A program made the position numbers and the translations under genes. Shown piece by piece: positions 51,941-63,000 of a stretch of DNA of 64,000 nucleotides. The notes beneath the pieces are model-generated. The model worked only from the letters and a program-made list of their open reading frames with translations, did no database searches and was not told where the DNA came from. This stretch comes from Apus apus (lineage: Eukaryota; Chordata; Aves; Apodiformes; Apodidae), in the NCBI RefSeq assembly GCF_020740795.1, contig NC_067302.1, positions 839,001-903,000 on the forward strand, written 5' to 3'. How positions within the stretch are numbered: position 1 is the first letter of the stretch; the number at the start of each line of letters is the position of its first letter.

Positions 51941-52699
51941 TCTACAGAAAGACTTGTGCCTTTCTGGGCACAATCCTCCAAATTACTGCAGGCCCATTCC
52001 ACCTGGAGACGGAGCATGGTGGACCCTGACCTCACCTATGATGCAGAGTCTCTGCTGGCCCTGACTGATGTCTTTTAATCAAGCATGAACCCCAGGGGGA
52101 GTCTGCTCCCCAGGCAGGTGGGGTCCTGAGGGGTTTCCATCTCACTTGAAGCACGTGGTTTGCTATGTAGACTTGGGAGGGTCATCTTGGCAGATCCCAC
52201 CTGATCCAGTGGCCCTGCTGGTCCCTTTCCACTGGCAAGAAAGGGTCTTAGAGGATTGAAATATTTAGCCTCACTAAAGTCTTTGGGCTCAATAGAGAGT
52301 GTTCAGGTGAGACTGGCTTACAACAGATTATAAAAGTTGTAATAAGTGGTCTCTAATCATTACTTTTAGCTTTAATTTTTGTAGTCCCTCCATGGGTAGA
52401 AATAGCTGCTCAGCACACCCATCTCTTCCAAATTAAAACTATTTGCTGTTTGCAGGTGCAGAGCCACCCCCAGGCTGACAGATCTCAGCCCGTTGCTCAG
52501 CCCATGCCCCTGCTGCAGGGCCAGGGCCTGGGGCGGGCAAATCCTGCACGTAGTGATGGTGGGAAAGCAGGGACCGAGCCTCGGTCCTGCCCGGGTGCTG
52601 GCAGCACTGACCGCTCCTGCTTTGGGCAGCCCGCCCTGGGATTCCCCTCGTGGGACTGACATTGCTGACAAAGCCAATGCCCATTCGCAAACTGCAGAC
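50463..52699. other. Intergenic, between CR1 copy and second CpG island
   Basis: Apart from the T27 tract I see no gene, repeat family or conserved motif. Confidence 0.55.
51912..51938. repeat. T27 homopolymer
   Basis: An uninterrupted run of 27 T. On the minus strand it could be the A-tail of an old retroposed sequence lying to the right, but no parent gene is recognisable in that flank. Confidence 0.85.
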
Positions 52700-54120
52700 G
52701 GAGGGAAACCTCTGCGATCCTGAGCTGTTCCCCGGGCTGAGCCCGGCCAGCCCTGCCGTCACACCCCGCCAGGGCGGGCTGGGACAGGGAAGGTGTGAGG
52801 AAAACAGGGAAAGGCTTTTGGGATTCCCTGCTCTGCCCCGGCCGGCGGCCCCGGCAGCCAGGGCGGCTCTCCCCGCGGCGCAGGGCGGAGCTGCCGGCAG
52901 CAGCAGACACCCCCGGCTCCTGCCGGCTGCTGATCACACCTCCCGGCACCGGGGACGCCCCTTCCCCGCCATCCCGGCAAACGCCGGCGGCTGCTGCTCC
53001 CGCAGCTCCTGCCTTCGCGCTCCCGCCCCGCGCGGGGCTCGATCCCGGCAGCGGCCGCAGCCTCCTCCTCCCGCCGCTGCCGCTGACCCGGCCCGGCCCG
53101 GCTCCTCCTCTCGGCCCCGCGCCCGGGGCCCGGCTCCGCCCCGGGCCGGTCCTGTCGCTGCGGGAGCAGCCGGGACGGGGCGGGACGCGCGTTCCCGGCC
53201 GGGCCCCCCGGGCCCCGCAGCCCCGGGAGCAGCCGCCGCCTCCGGCCGGGCCCGGGGCGAGCCTGGCGGGGCTGGGGCCTCCCCGGGCCGGGCCGGGGAA
53301 GGGGCCGGGAGGGCCGGGCCGGGAGCGGCTCCTGCTCCCGCAGGGGGGACGTTCCAGCCGCTCCTGCTGGTCCCGGCGCGGGGGGGTTCGCAGCGCCCGG
53401 AGCGCGGGGGGGCCGGGCTGCGCTGCCTCCCCCTCGGCTGCCGCCGCGGTCGTGCCCGGGCCGGGCCGGGTTCTCATCCCGGTGCCGCTGCTGGTTCCAC
53501 GCAGCGGGGAGCCCCGAGATGCGGGCTCGGGCATCGAGCCGTGGGGACCCTCGTGCTGCCCGTTGTGGTTCGGAAAGCGGCGATGGTCGTGACCGCCCCG
53601 TCCGGGAACCGCCGCTGCCCGAGGTGCGTTCCTGCCGCCCGGCGGGGGCTGCTGCGGGGCCGGGGCTGCTGCGGGGCCGGGGCTGCGGGGCTGGGGCTGC
53701 GGGGCCGGGGCTGGGGCTGCGGGGCTGGGGCTGCTGCGGGGCTGGGGCTGCTGCGGGGCCGGGGCTGCGGGGCCGGGGCTGCGGGGCCGGGGCTGGGGCT
53801 GCGGGGCCGGGGCTGCTGCGGGGCCGGGGCTGCGGGGCCGGGCTGTGCGGGCGGCAGCAGAGGGAGCCGGGCCGGGCTGCGGGGCCGGCGGGGCCGGGGC
53901 CTTTGCCCAGAGCCCCGGTACGAGGCCGGTGCCCGCCCGTGGGCACAGCGGTGCCTTCGTGCGCTGCTCCTCGGGCTGGGGAAGGAGCCGGCGCTAAATG
54001 CCGAGCCCGGAGGCTCTTGCTGGGTTCTCTGCGCTCGTAAAACCCGCCGGGCAGTAAGAATTGTCTCAGAATTTGCTGCGCTGAGCTTGGCTGCAGAGAC
54101 GGCCGCTTGAGAACTGCCCG
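52700..54120. promoter_or_regulatory. Second CpG island, no assigned gene
   Basis: Very high G+C with dense CpG and many GC boxes. Overlapping ORFs of up to about 530 codons occur on both strands, which reflects absence of A/T-rich stop codons rather than coding. A short candidate first coding exon lies on the plus strand (ATG at 53583, GCGGCG context, donor GTGCGT after 53623). No recognisable gene begins here in either direction. Confidence 0.7.
53640..53875 (+). repeat. G-run-rich tandem repeat in second CpG island
   Basis: Irregular repeats of GGGGCTGCGGGGCC and GGGGCTGCTGC fill about 235 bp on the plus strand. There is a run of four or five G every 6-9 bases, which is ideal for G-quadruplex formation on that strand. 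The purine/pyrimidine asymmetry is strong throughout. Confidence 0.8.
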
Positions 54121-55296
54121 GGGCGTGTTCAGCCTGAAGGCAGAGGATGGAGCGGCCCGAGCTCCAGGGGGGTCCGGCCCGGGCTCGTTGCCGGTGACCC
54201 CTGCAGCTCTGGAGCCTCTGCCCCGGAGGCCCCAGAGGCAGCTGCTGGGGGAAAGTCGCCTTGTCCCCGAGAGCTCTAAATACCAGATTCCTGAAGTGCA
54301 AAACAAACAGAAACCCACCACGGCCCCAGACACACCAACCAGCCCCACAGTGTGGGGGTGCAGGTGTGTCTCTGTGGGGGTGCAAGTTACTGCCCTAGAG
54401 GAGCTGATGCCTGAAGAGGTGCAGTGAGGAATTTAGGATTTGGGTGGTGGATTCTTAAACTAAAAGAGGAAGGGGGGACAGCTCTTGGAGCTTCTCTTTG
54501 GCACAGTTTTGTTCCAGCTCCAAGGGACACCACTAGGGATGCTGCACATGCTGCAGTAGTGACCAGGTCGTACAGAAGTTCCTGCTGACTTCCCACACCT
54601 GTTTTAACGTTAAAGTTCCTTGAGAAACAGTTGCAGTGAGAGAGCTGGGTTTAGTCTGCCTGGCAGATGGCATCCCAGCATCCTGGGGCTTTGTTCCTTT
54701 TTAAGCCTTTAACCATAGTTTGGCTTCCAAGCAAGTCTGTGGTAGCAATGAGCTTGGTGGCTCTGTCCTGGGAAAGACCTGATCCGTGTCTCCAGACTTC
54801 CACCCTGCTGCTCCCAAGGCATTGATAGCAGGTAGCTAAGCCTCTCTTTTTGGAGGGAAAGAGGGATCTAACATGTGGCCAAGGCTGTAAGAATCAGACT
54901 TGAGAAGTTGCTCTCTGTGCCAGCTTATGCCAGTTGTCTGGGAAGACTGGAAGGATCCAGTGTTAACTTACCCATCTGTCAACAAGATGTGTGGCCAGTC
55001 CTGTCAGCAGTGGGGTCAGAGTATTTAAATGTTCACACCTAAGCTACTGATTCCCAAGACCCAGAGCAGTGGAGCAGCTGGAGGTGTCAGGAGTGAGCAG
55101 TGATCCAGTCATCCAGCTCCTTGTGACAGGGCAATGCTTTGTGTGTTACAGGTGTTGGGATTCTCACTGGGGAGACCACTCAGCAGGAGGACAGAGTCCT
55201 GGGACACCCGTTCCCTGCTCAGAGGGCCACTCTGCTGAGATCTTCACCTATGGAGAAACACAACCAAGTTCATCAGGATCTTTTTCTGACTTCAGT
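54121..55296. other. Intergenic, between second CpG island and CLK-like pseudogene
   Basis: Composition falls back to normal. No gene recognised. Confidence 0.6.
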
Positions 55297-55302
55297 TTTA
55301 TT
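55297..55302 (-). terminator. Possible polyadenylation signal of the CLK-like pseudogene
   Basis: AATAAA on the minus strand lies about 130 bp beyond the last recognisable CLK exon sequence, a reasonable place for the ancestral 3' end. One hexamer by itself is weak evidence. Confidence 0.35.
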
Positions 55303-55429
55303 CCAACAGCTGCACTGAACAAACAGTCAAAACACAAAAGGGGGCATTTACAAAGCAGCTGTATCCAACAAACACTTAACACTTCCTACACTTCTTTGGG
55401 GGGCTGACACCTGTGCCAGCTCCTCAGCT

Positions 55430-57741
55430 GGAGGAGGCAGCGCCCGTTTTTCCTGTCTCAGGGGGAAGGAGAAAGGATGTTTCAGGGCCTTTTCCATCAG
55501 GTCAATCAGGTTCTCATGCTCAGCATCACGGCTGGTCAGGAATGCCTTTGTGAAGAGCAGAACAGAAGATGTTTTTGGAATGGTGTGGCTGCATGTAAAG
55601 GTCTCTCCCCAACAGCCTCTTCCCTCTTCCTCTGACCTTCAGGGCCTCACAGCTCCAGAGACGTGTCTCCCAGCAGAGCTGTGTTCGTCCCAATCCAGCC
55701 AGCCCTGCTGGAAACACCTGCGTTTCAGAAACCAAACAGACCAGGGTGTGTTACTCAAAGGTGCTGTTTGGTCCCTGCACTAGGGGTAGTTTATCAGGAT
55801 GTTGGTCCACACCTCGGGAACTGAGCTGGGAAGGTTCCACAAGAGTGGGCAGCTTGTGAAATAGAGCAAGGGGGTGAATGTGAATGGATGAAACTTTTGT
55901 TTTTAATTTTCCGTTACACCAAATCTGAAAGGATTTCCATTAAACTCTACCAGTCCATGTACAGAGAGATGGAATTACCAGCTGGTCTTGATCATGTGTC
56001 TTGGCAAAGGCCCCAGGATTCGCTCCATCATGGCCAGGTGTTCTTTGTCTCCACAGGCCTGCAGGGGAACCAAGAGGGACCTTGTTCATTGCCAGAGGAA
56101 GTTACCAAGAGCCACACATTGACCTTACTTCAGGTTTGACTGTGCCCTGCAACCAGGGATCCATTTCAGATTAAGCAAAAAGGAGAGGCTGCAGTCATCT
56201 CTTTCCTGGAATAAGATACAATCTACTGGAGGTTTTTTCCCTTGACCAGGCCTTCTATATTTTTTTTTTTGTTCCTGGTTCATAAATGTCAAGTTTCAGC
56301 AGTGCTGTCAAGTTGACAGAATTTGGGTAGTTGAGCAGTATTTGCTGCTGCTGACAGATGAAGCTCCATCTGTTACTAGTGTGGCTTGTAAATTACAAAT
56401 GTGAACGGGCTCACCCTTCGTGCCAGGCTGGCTGGTTCCCAGTTGCCTACCGGAAAGCCTGGGGACCCAAGGCAGTACTCCAGGAGAACACATCCTGTTC
56501 TCCAGACATCACAGGGCTGTCACCATCCCAGGGCTGTGAAAAGACCCAGAAGGGTCACGTTTATACCAGGCTGCAAACAGGTCAACAGTTCAAGCAAGAT
56601 GTGCCAGGCTTCTGCAGCACCCTTCAGTAGCCACCAGGAATCTTGGGCCAAAGCTGTGCCCAACAGAGTCCTACTGACCTAGGATCACCTCAGGAGCTCT
56701 GTAGGGTCTTGTGGTCACCACCATGCTGTGATGTTCGTGATCACGTGTGGTGCTCCCAGAGTCCCCAACCTTGACATCTGGACGTTTGGGTCTGTGCTCC
56801 TCACGCTCCTGCAATGAAGCAATGGGATGCAGTGCCCAAAGAAAGCCAGAGGGTGGCTGAGGGGAGGTGGGGAAGAGGGCAGCAACTTCTCAGGCTGTGG
56901 CTGTGCTCCACTGCATAGTCAGATGGCACCAGTAAAATGTTGTCTGGCTTCAGGTCTGTGTGTGTCAACTTGTTGACGTGCAAAACTGCAAGATACCAAC
57001 ACTAGTTAGCAAATGCCAGAGAGATGACACAAACCAAGCAGCAAAGAAAGATACAGTTCACAGCCTTGCAGGTCTGATAGGCCATCTGTCTGATGCGGCC
57101 CAGCCTGAAGGCCAGGAAGCCATTCTCTTTGATAGAGGTGCTGAGCCCCAGCAGCTCCACAGCAGAGCAGACGTGGCCACGGCGCTCGAACCAGCCGAGC
57201 ATCTGGACACGGTGGCTGCAGGAGCAGGGAACACAGGAGCTGCAGCAGGCAGTTGTGTCGCTCCACACGTTGTGTGTTCCCAAAACCACCTCACAGGAAC
57301 CTTAAAGCCAGAGCCCAGGACGGTGGCTTCATGTCCTCACTCTGTGCTGCTGGGGTGCAGGGCATGTGAATAGTGCAGGGCTTGTACTTCTGCAAGGGCT
57401 GCCCCGCAGCTCCCATCAGCCTCTTTCACTATTTTCACAGCCACGTGGCTGCCTCTCCTGGAAAGACAGGTTTTTCACTGGGCTTAGCACAAGGAGGAGT
57501 TTTACCTAAGAATCTGGAGGAGTTATCACCCCCTACATTGCTGGTGCCAATGGGATCCTTATCAGAAAAGGTCTCCACGTGAAGATGAACCCGATGAGAT
57601 CAGGAAGCGCTTCCCGAGCCGCACGGTGAGAGCATCAGCCGGAGCAACGGCCTGTGGCTGCTGAGGAAGACTTGCTCCTTGTGCTCGGTGCATTCCACAA
57701 CTTGTCCAAAAGTCCCCTCACCCAAAGTAGCACAACCTCAT
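55430..57741 (-). pseudogene. CLK1/CLK4-like dual-specificity kinase, unprocessed pseudogene
   Basis: CLK kinases phosphorylate SR splicing factors in the nucleus. Exon remnants in order are 57741-57672 (ATLGEGTFGQVVEC, the P-loop), 57457-57341 (HVAVKIVK with the catalytic Lys), 57215-57055 (VQMLGWFERRGHVC and IKENGFLAFRLGRIRQMAYQ), 56985-about 56887 (FLHVNKLTHTDLKPDNIL), 56808-56679 (RDHEHHSMVV, RAPEVIL), 56533-56451 (QPCDVW), 56058-55979 (KEHLAMMERILGPLPRHMI) and about 55546-55430 (AEHENLIDLMEK, LKHPF). Introns persist, so this is not a retrocopy. Defects are a one-base loss before the P-loop, TGA at 56522-56520 where the family has Ser, DFG changed to DSG, no exon for the KYF-to-CKPL block, and loss of about 15 residues before LKHPF. 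The LGPLP and FIKENGF-like wording points to CLK1/CLK4 rather than CLK2/CLK3. No RS-rich N-terminal exons were found. Confidence 0.85.
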
Positions 57742-58997
57742 CTAGAAAGAAAAGAACTGAGTCACACAAGCTGTGGAGTTCCTCAGAGAAGCCAACACAC
57801 AAGAATGGAACAAACAAACGGAACGACTGGATTCGTCTCGACGGGGCCTCGTTACATGGAAACTCTCCAGCTGGAGAGATGTGATGGGACAACTCTCATC
57901 AGGGCACATTTAAGGGATCTCACTCCAGTTGGTTCATTAACTTCATTTACTGGTTTTTGGGGGGAACGGAGGAAAAGAAAGAAGAAATGTAGAGAAAAAG
58001 AATAACAATCCCCACCCCCAAAGACAGAAAGTCCAGACAGAATGAAAAGGCTTGCAAAGGCCACCCCCATCTTATGCTAGAAGAACTTATTCTATCTGAA
58101 AAGTTACTAATAAAATGCTGTGCATCCTGCACAGAGGACGTCTCCAGTCTGACAGATGGGGTGACCCCAGGGGTCTTCCTCCACGCTGCTGGATCTGCTC
58201 CTTGGAGGACTCGTTGGGATCATCTAGGCCATCCACAAACCCGAGTGCATTCAGGTCAGAGCAGGAATTCAGTCGGCAGGGAGAGGCTCAGGCATCCAGG
58301 TCCAGACCAGGCCACAAAGTGTTGGCAGGAGCCACCGTCAAGTTCAGTCCCTGGAAATTCACAGGGCACAGTGTTTGTTACAGCAGGAAACTTGGCACGA
58401 GGCAGATTTTCAGGTGAGATCCTCAAGGTGGCAAGGCAACACAAGATGACAACACACTTGCTTTTCTTTGACAAGATTGGGTCACTGAATTCTACTTTGG
58501 GATCTTGGTTGTCATGGTCATTGTCATCACAGAAATTGTGAAGGCAAGAAAGTGCTGCCTGCATGTCAAGTGCTCCAGATAATGGTGATTATTCATTGAC
58601 CTGCTCCCATGGAGCCAATGAACAAGGAGCCAGTCCATGTTCTGTGGCAGCACAAGCCCACCTACAAACAACACTTTTTCATGGAAGGAAATCAAATCCT
58701 AAATGGAAATGGATCACACCAGCTGTGAGTGATGATGGTGACAGGTCTTGTCTTTCCTTTTGGAGCTACTCACCCCCTGCTGAGCCAACAAGTTGCTGCT
58801 GTGAGGCCCAGCAGCCCATCCTGGATGGTTCTTGGATTCTGAAGAGGAGCTGCAGGCCAAGGATCACATCCATTTCATTAAAATAGTTCTGGTTCCCCTA
58901 TCAAGACAGCTTTTTGGTTTAAGCTGCAAGACATCTCTCATGAAAGATCTCCTACTCAAAACCAGCTGCATTATTAGATGATGAGAAGAAGAAATTC

Positions 58998-59162
58998 TCA
59001 GTGTTTGAGGCACCGTCCCTGGAGGGATTTAACAGACGTGTCCATGTGGTACCTGGGGCGGTTTAGTGGGGGCTTGGCAGGTGCTGGGTTAATGGTTGCA
59101 CTTGATGATCTTACAGGTCTTTTCCAGCCAAAACGAGTCTGTGATTCCATGATGCTATGGAC
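58998..59162 (+). mobile_element. CR1 LINE 3' fragment
   Basis: TTTGAGGCACCGTCCCTGGA leads through GTTGCACTTGATGATCTTAC and GGTCTTTTCCAGCCAAAACG to a short octamer tail. It lies just upstream (minus-strand sense) of the CLK-like pseudogene. Confidence 0.85.
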
Positions 59163-60463
59163 TTGCTGCTATCAGAAGTCAGGAAGGCTTCACCTGTCGG
59201 GAAGTTGAGAACAGCCAGGTCTGCAGTGCTCGTTCTCCTGTGCGCTGCCTGGCGATGTCCTCCTTCTCTTCTGGGCACCCTGGCACCTGCTGGGATGGGG
59301 GGTTTCTTCTGAGCCCGTTGGAAAGAACGGATTGGCCTGGAATGCTGCATCTGTACCAAAGAGATTCTACTCTTTGAATTACATCCCATAGACGCCCAGT
59401 TCCCTCAGAGCCATGAATTAACAAATTAATGCTCTAATGGAGATTGTCTTTCCTCCCCTACCCCATTTTCATGTTTTCTCTCTCTTTCCTCCATGATATT
59501 TTTTAACTCGAGCTTTTTTCAAAGTCACCATTTTTGGTGGGGAGATGAAGCCAATAACCTGCTTGTGCCCAAAGCCTTGGAGCAGAGTCCTGTGGCTCAG
59601 CCCGCAGGCACGTGCTGTGTGTGTTCTTTCTGCAGAGCTGCTGGGGCACCCAGTGCTGCACGTGCTGGGAAAGGACACGCAGGGATTGCCCGGTGGGCTG
59701 GTAACGACCTTGAGGACCTTGTCATCAGCTGTGACCATGCTGCTTTCTGCCCCTTCCCAGGGAATTCCACATGTCCAGCCACTGTGTCAATAAACCTGGG
59801 TCATCTCCTCGTTACTGCACTCAGAGGGAGCACAAAGCCACTTGCCACACATGTCCTTCACATCCCTTCCTAATGGCCAAGAACTGCCAAGAACTTTGGA
59901 AGACGAGGAATGTGACACTGAACAAAGCAAACAAATAAATTCTAACCCTGCTTTGAGAATGACTGCCAGGAGATTGCTTTTGTTGGTGAGACTCAGAGTT
60001 GCTCAGTCATCATGTAAAACAAACCACCTAAATGCAGCTGTGGAGAACAGCCTGTCTTCTCCCCCCACATAAGATAACAAGACTAAAGAACACTTCAAGG
60101 AAGTGCACAGATCAGTCTTCTATCCCCACAGAATGCGAAAACAAGCCCCAGCCCTCCAGCAAAACTCACCCTTGCTCCCTCTGCTGCTCCCTGCTGCTGC
60201 ACAGGGACAGTTGAAGTCACGGCCACCACTCTCACCTCCCTCTCCTCGTGCCTTCCTGCAGCCCTTCAGCCACCACCTCTCTCCAAAGGAGCTTCCAGCA
60301 ACTCAGGTGTCTGTTGGTCATCGGCTCAGGAGAACAAACCCAGCCTCACGCCTGAAACGTGGCTCTCCAAGTGACACACACTGCACAAGTGTGACCGTGT
60401 GGCAGTGGAAGGGCTCAGGGGCGTCACATCATGTTCACAGCCCCATCGAGTGGTTGGGGTTGG

Positions 60464-60525
60464 AATAATGGAATCATGGAAGGGACCACTAGGGTCCAGG
60501 GGACCATCTAGTCCAAGCCCGAGTC
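60464..60525 (-). mobile_element. CR1 LINE 3' tip
   Basis: GGAATCATGGAAGGGACCAC and ACCATCTAGTCCAAGCCCGA are the reverse complement of a CR1 terminus. The copy is heavily diverged. Confidence 0.65.
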
Positions 60526-61273
60526 ATCCATAAGGAGGAGAACATGGGCAAAGCACTGAGCTGGACAGGCTGTCCATAGTGGAGCTGCACTTGCTTGGGA
60601 AGGGCCAGGAGGAGGTTGGTCAACTTGAGGTTTGCTACGTGCCCCAGAGGTCGGACTATGACTTGATAAGAATTAACCAAGACACTGAAGTTCAAGCAGC
60701 TTTCTAAGAGCTCCCTTGGAAAGGGGGATGGCAGCACCACATCCAGGAATGGGCCTCTGGGAGCTGCCAACATCTTGGAGTCCAGGGTGTCAGAAAGAAA
60801 GAAGCTGGATGAGCAAGTCACCTTCAGCATGCTGAAGCTCAGAGTCTGAGCTGAGATTTGAGCAGGATGAGCTGATGGAGGAGTGGGAGGAGGCAACACC
60901 GTCAGGGAGAGGAACAGCTGTTTGGTGGCAGAGGAGAAGAGCTGTTGCTCTGCCCGCAGCCCTGGGACCTGCCCGGCCTGTCCCGGGGTGCCGGCAGTGC
61001 GGGCTGTTCCCGAGGGCGCGGGGGCAGTGCCAGGCCGAGGACTTTGCTGCGGGTTCCGAGCGCTTGGCAGATGGTTGGAGAGGTGAGTGCAGCCCTAACC
61101 TTGTCCCAGCTCTGCTGGTTTGCTGAGGACTTAGCAAAGGGGAGAGCAGGGGAGGGGGTGGGACATGCCTACTTATGCCCACCCCACTCATGGGGTGGTT
61201 GGAGGAGGTGACTGGGACTTGTAAAAGGAGGTGAGTTTCTTGGTGGCAGTTCATGGAGATGTTTGTTTTCCAG

Positions 61274-62130
61274 GCAGCAGAAGCAGAAGCCCTCTTGCTC
61301 TCTGGCCAGTTCCTGGATGTGCTGTAGGCTTTGGTGGACTGGCTCTGCAGGGTGGGACCCCAGTTAGCTGAAGATCAGCGTTTCACTGGTGGCCTGGATC
61401 TGGTCCTGAACCTGCTGGAAGCTCACAAGGTGAGACCTCCTTTTCCAGCTCATCTGTGGGACACAAGTGGGGCTTCTTAAACAAGAGCCGAAGAAGGGAG
61501 GAGCCTGGGTTGGTTCCTTGCAGAGCTGCATGTCTCACTGCTTTGCTGTGCTGGGGTGGACAAGGAGGACAATAGCAGGAGAGCAAGTGGAAGAAACTTC
61601 TACGTAGGTGACAGGAGCTGCAGGTCTGTTCTTCTGAGATGCTCTCAGACAGAGCTGTTGAGAGTTTAGCTTTGAAAAGTTGGCTGAATGGGCAGTCGTC
61701 TCCAAGCTTTGGTCTGGGCAGTTCTCTCCAGCGTGTCTCGGAGCCTGGTGCTCCTGGGCTGGGATGAAATCCCCAGACAAGGCTTGAGTGTCCGTTCAAG
61801 CAGCCGCGGCATTGCAGCTGGGGCTCCTGGGCTGGAACTCGGCTGCTCCAGGTCCCAACTGCTTCTGCCAGGCTGGGAAGTCGAGCTCCTGCCCTCGAGC
61901 CCTTACACCCCGAGGCACTCGGGAGCTGCCTGTGCTGAGGAGCTTCCTGACCGGCTGGGGATCTGGGTGCTGGTTGGATGGGGATGGGCAGGAATTCTCC
62001 TCCCCCTCCTGACGGCTCTCTTGGCTTCCCTTGCAGGAGACTCACCCCTGGGATGGCCAAAGCCTCCAAAATCCCACCCATGTCCAAGAAAACAGCCCCT
62101 GCCCCCCCAAGAGCTGCAGACCCTCCAAGA
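61274..62130 (+). pseudogene. Spectraplakin (MACF1/DST-like) 3' remnant, two exons
   Basis: Spectraplakins link actin and microtubules. Exon A (61274-61429; acceptor GTTTTCCAG, donor GTGAGA) encodes a spectrin-repeat piece: EALLLSGQFLDVL, a TAG stop at 61325-61327, then [17 protein letters not shown] and [12 protein letters not shown]. The family has Glu at the TAG position, one base away. Exon B (from 62037; acceptor CCCTTGCAG) reads KASKIPPMSKKTAPAPPR, matching the PSKIPTMSKK-type tail of spectraplakins. The frame then runs past the expected stop into unrelated residues. Real genes have many exons between these two, including EF-hands and GAR, and none are seen in the 607 bp between them. 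Hence it is a deleted, nonfunctional copy or end fragment. I cannot separate MACF1 from DST by eye. Confidence 0.7.
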
Positions 62131-62769
62131 CACTCGGGTACCCACACCCGCCTGGCTGAAAGAAAACTCCACCCCAGTCCAGTTTTTAACCCTGCTGTGC
62201 ACGCTGGATGGATGTTTATCCCAACGGGAGAAACTGTTGTTCAAAGTGAAAAAGAAAGCTTGTTACGAAGCTGCTTTAGCTCTTTGGGTTTCTGTAGGTT
62301 CTTACTTTCATGTGAATATTGATGTAGGTCAAAGTTGCCTCTTGGCGACCTCTGTTCAGAGAGTGGCCTGGAAAACTGAGGTGGGAGAAAGAAAGAACAA
62401 GAAAGGGAGAAATAAAAAGGCAGCCAAAAAAGGTCAAGATACAAAAGTGTAATGAAAAACTAAAACAGAAACAGGATTTCTCTGGGGTGCAGGGTGCAAA
62501 CCTGCTTTATCTTTTAGGCTTGTTTCCTCATTGCTTCTTTTGAAACTTAACTTGCTGTCTCAGCAAGGTAAATTCTATTTATAAACACCCTGGAGTGTTG
62601 AAGGAACTCTCTTTTTGTAAACCTCAGCTACCTCAGGCAGAGAAACATGAGGTGAGGGGACTTAGGGGTTGTCTCCCATTTTTGAACAGCTGCCTGGTTG
62701 TTCCTGAAGGAATCAGAGTTTGATGGAATAAAACTTGCAGACACTGCAGTGAAGGTGATGACAGTGGCT

Positions 62770-63000
62770 GTGATGGGTGTTTGTGGGTTTGGGTGCATTG
62801 CTAGGGATGGGTGCCCATGGATTTGGGTGCCCATGGGAGTTACCATTCCCTAGGAATGGATGCCCATGATCTTGAGTGTTCATGGTTTTGTTTTTTCATA
62901 GGTTTAGGTGGTCATGGGTTTGAGTGTTTGTGGATTTGGGTGCCCATGGGGGTCCAGCATCCCTAGGGATGGGTGCCCATGGATTTGGGTGCCCAGCAAT
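62770..63000. repeat. Degenerate GGGTGCCCATGG minisatellite
   Basis: Variants of TTTGGGTGCCCATGG recur about ten times. A longer unit beginning CTAGGGATGGGTGCCCATGG occurs at about 62801 and again at about 62964, so an expanded block was itself duplicated. Confidence 0.75.

Larger units (their letters stand above)
57742..61273. other. Between the CLK-like and spectraplakin-like remnants
   Basis: Two CR1 fragments lie here. The RS-rich N-terminal exons expected upstream of the CLK kinase domain are not recognisable. A GC-rich patch at 60950-61085 ends in a consensus GTGAGT donor but matches nothing known to me. Confidence 0.5.

Noticed and set aside
52497..54348. Overlapping ORFs of 345, 486 and 529 codons in the second CpG island
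   Set aside because: All frames are open at once because the sequence is nearly free of A/T. The Pro/Ala/Gly/Arg-rich peptides match no family.
58550..58620. Minus-strand peptide SRSMNNHHYLEH, loosely like the CLK N-terminal region
   Set aside because: Only a few residues match, with no splice sites in register. Not enough to add as a CLK exon.
61688..62452. 254-codon plus-strand ORF with a Lys-rich end
   Set aside because: It crosses the spectraplakin tail exon in a different frame, shows no recognisable domain, and is best explained as chance.
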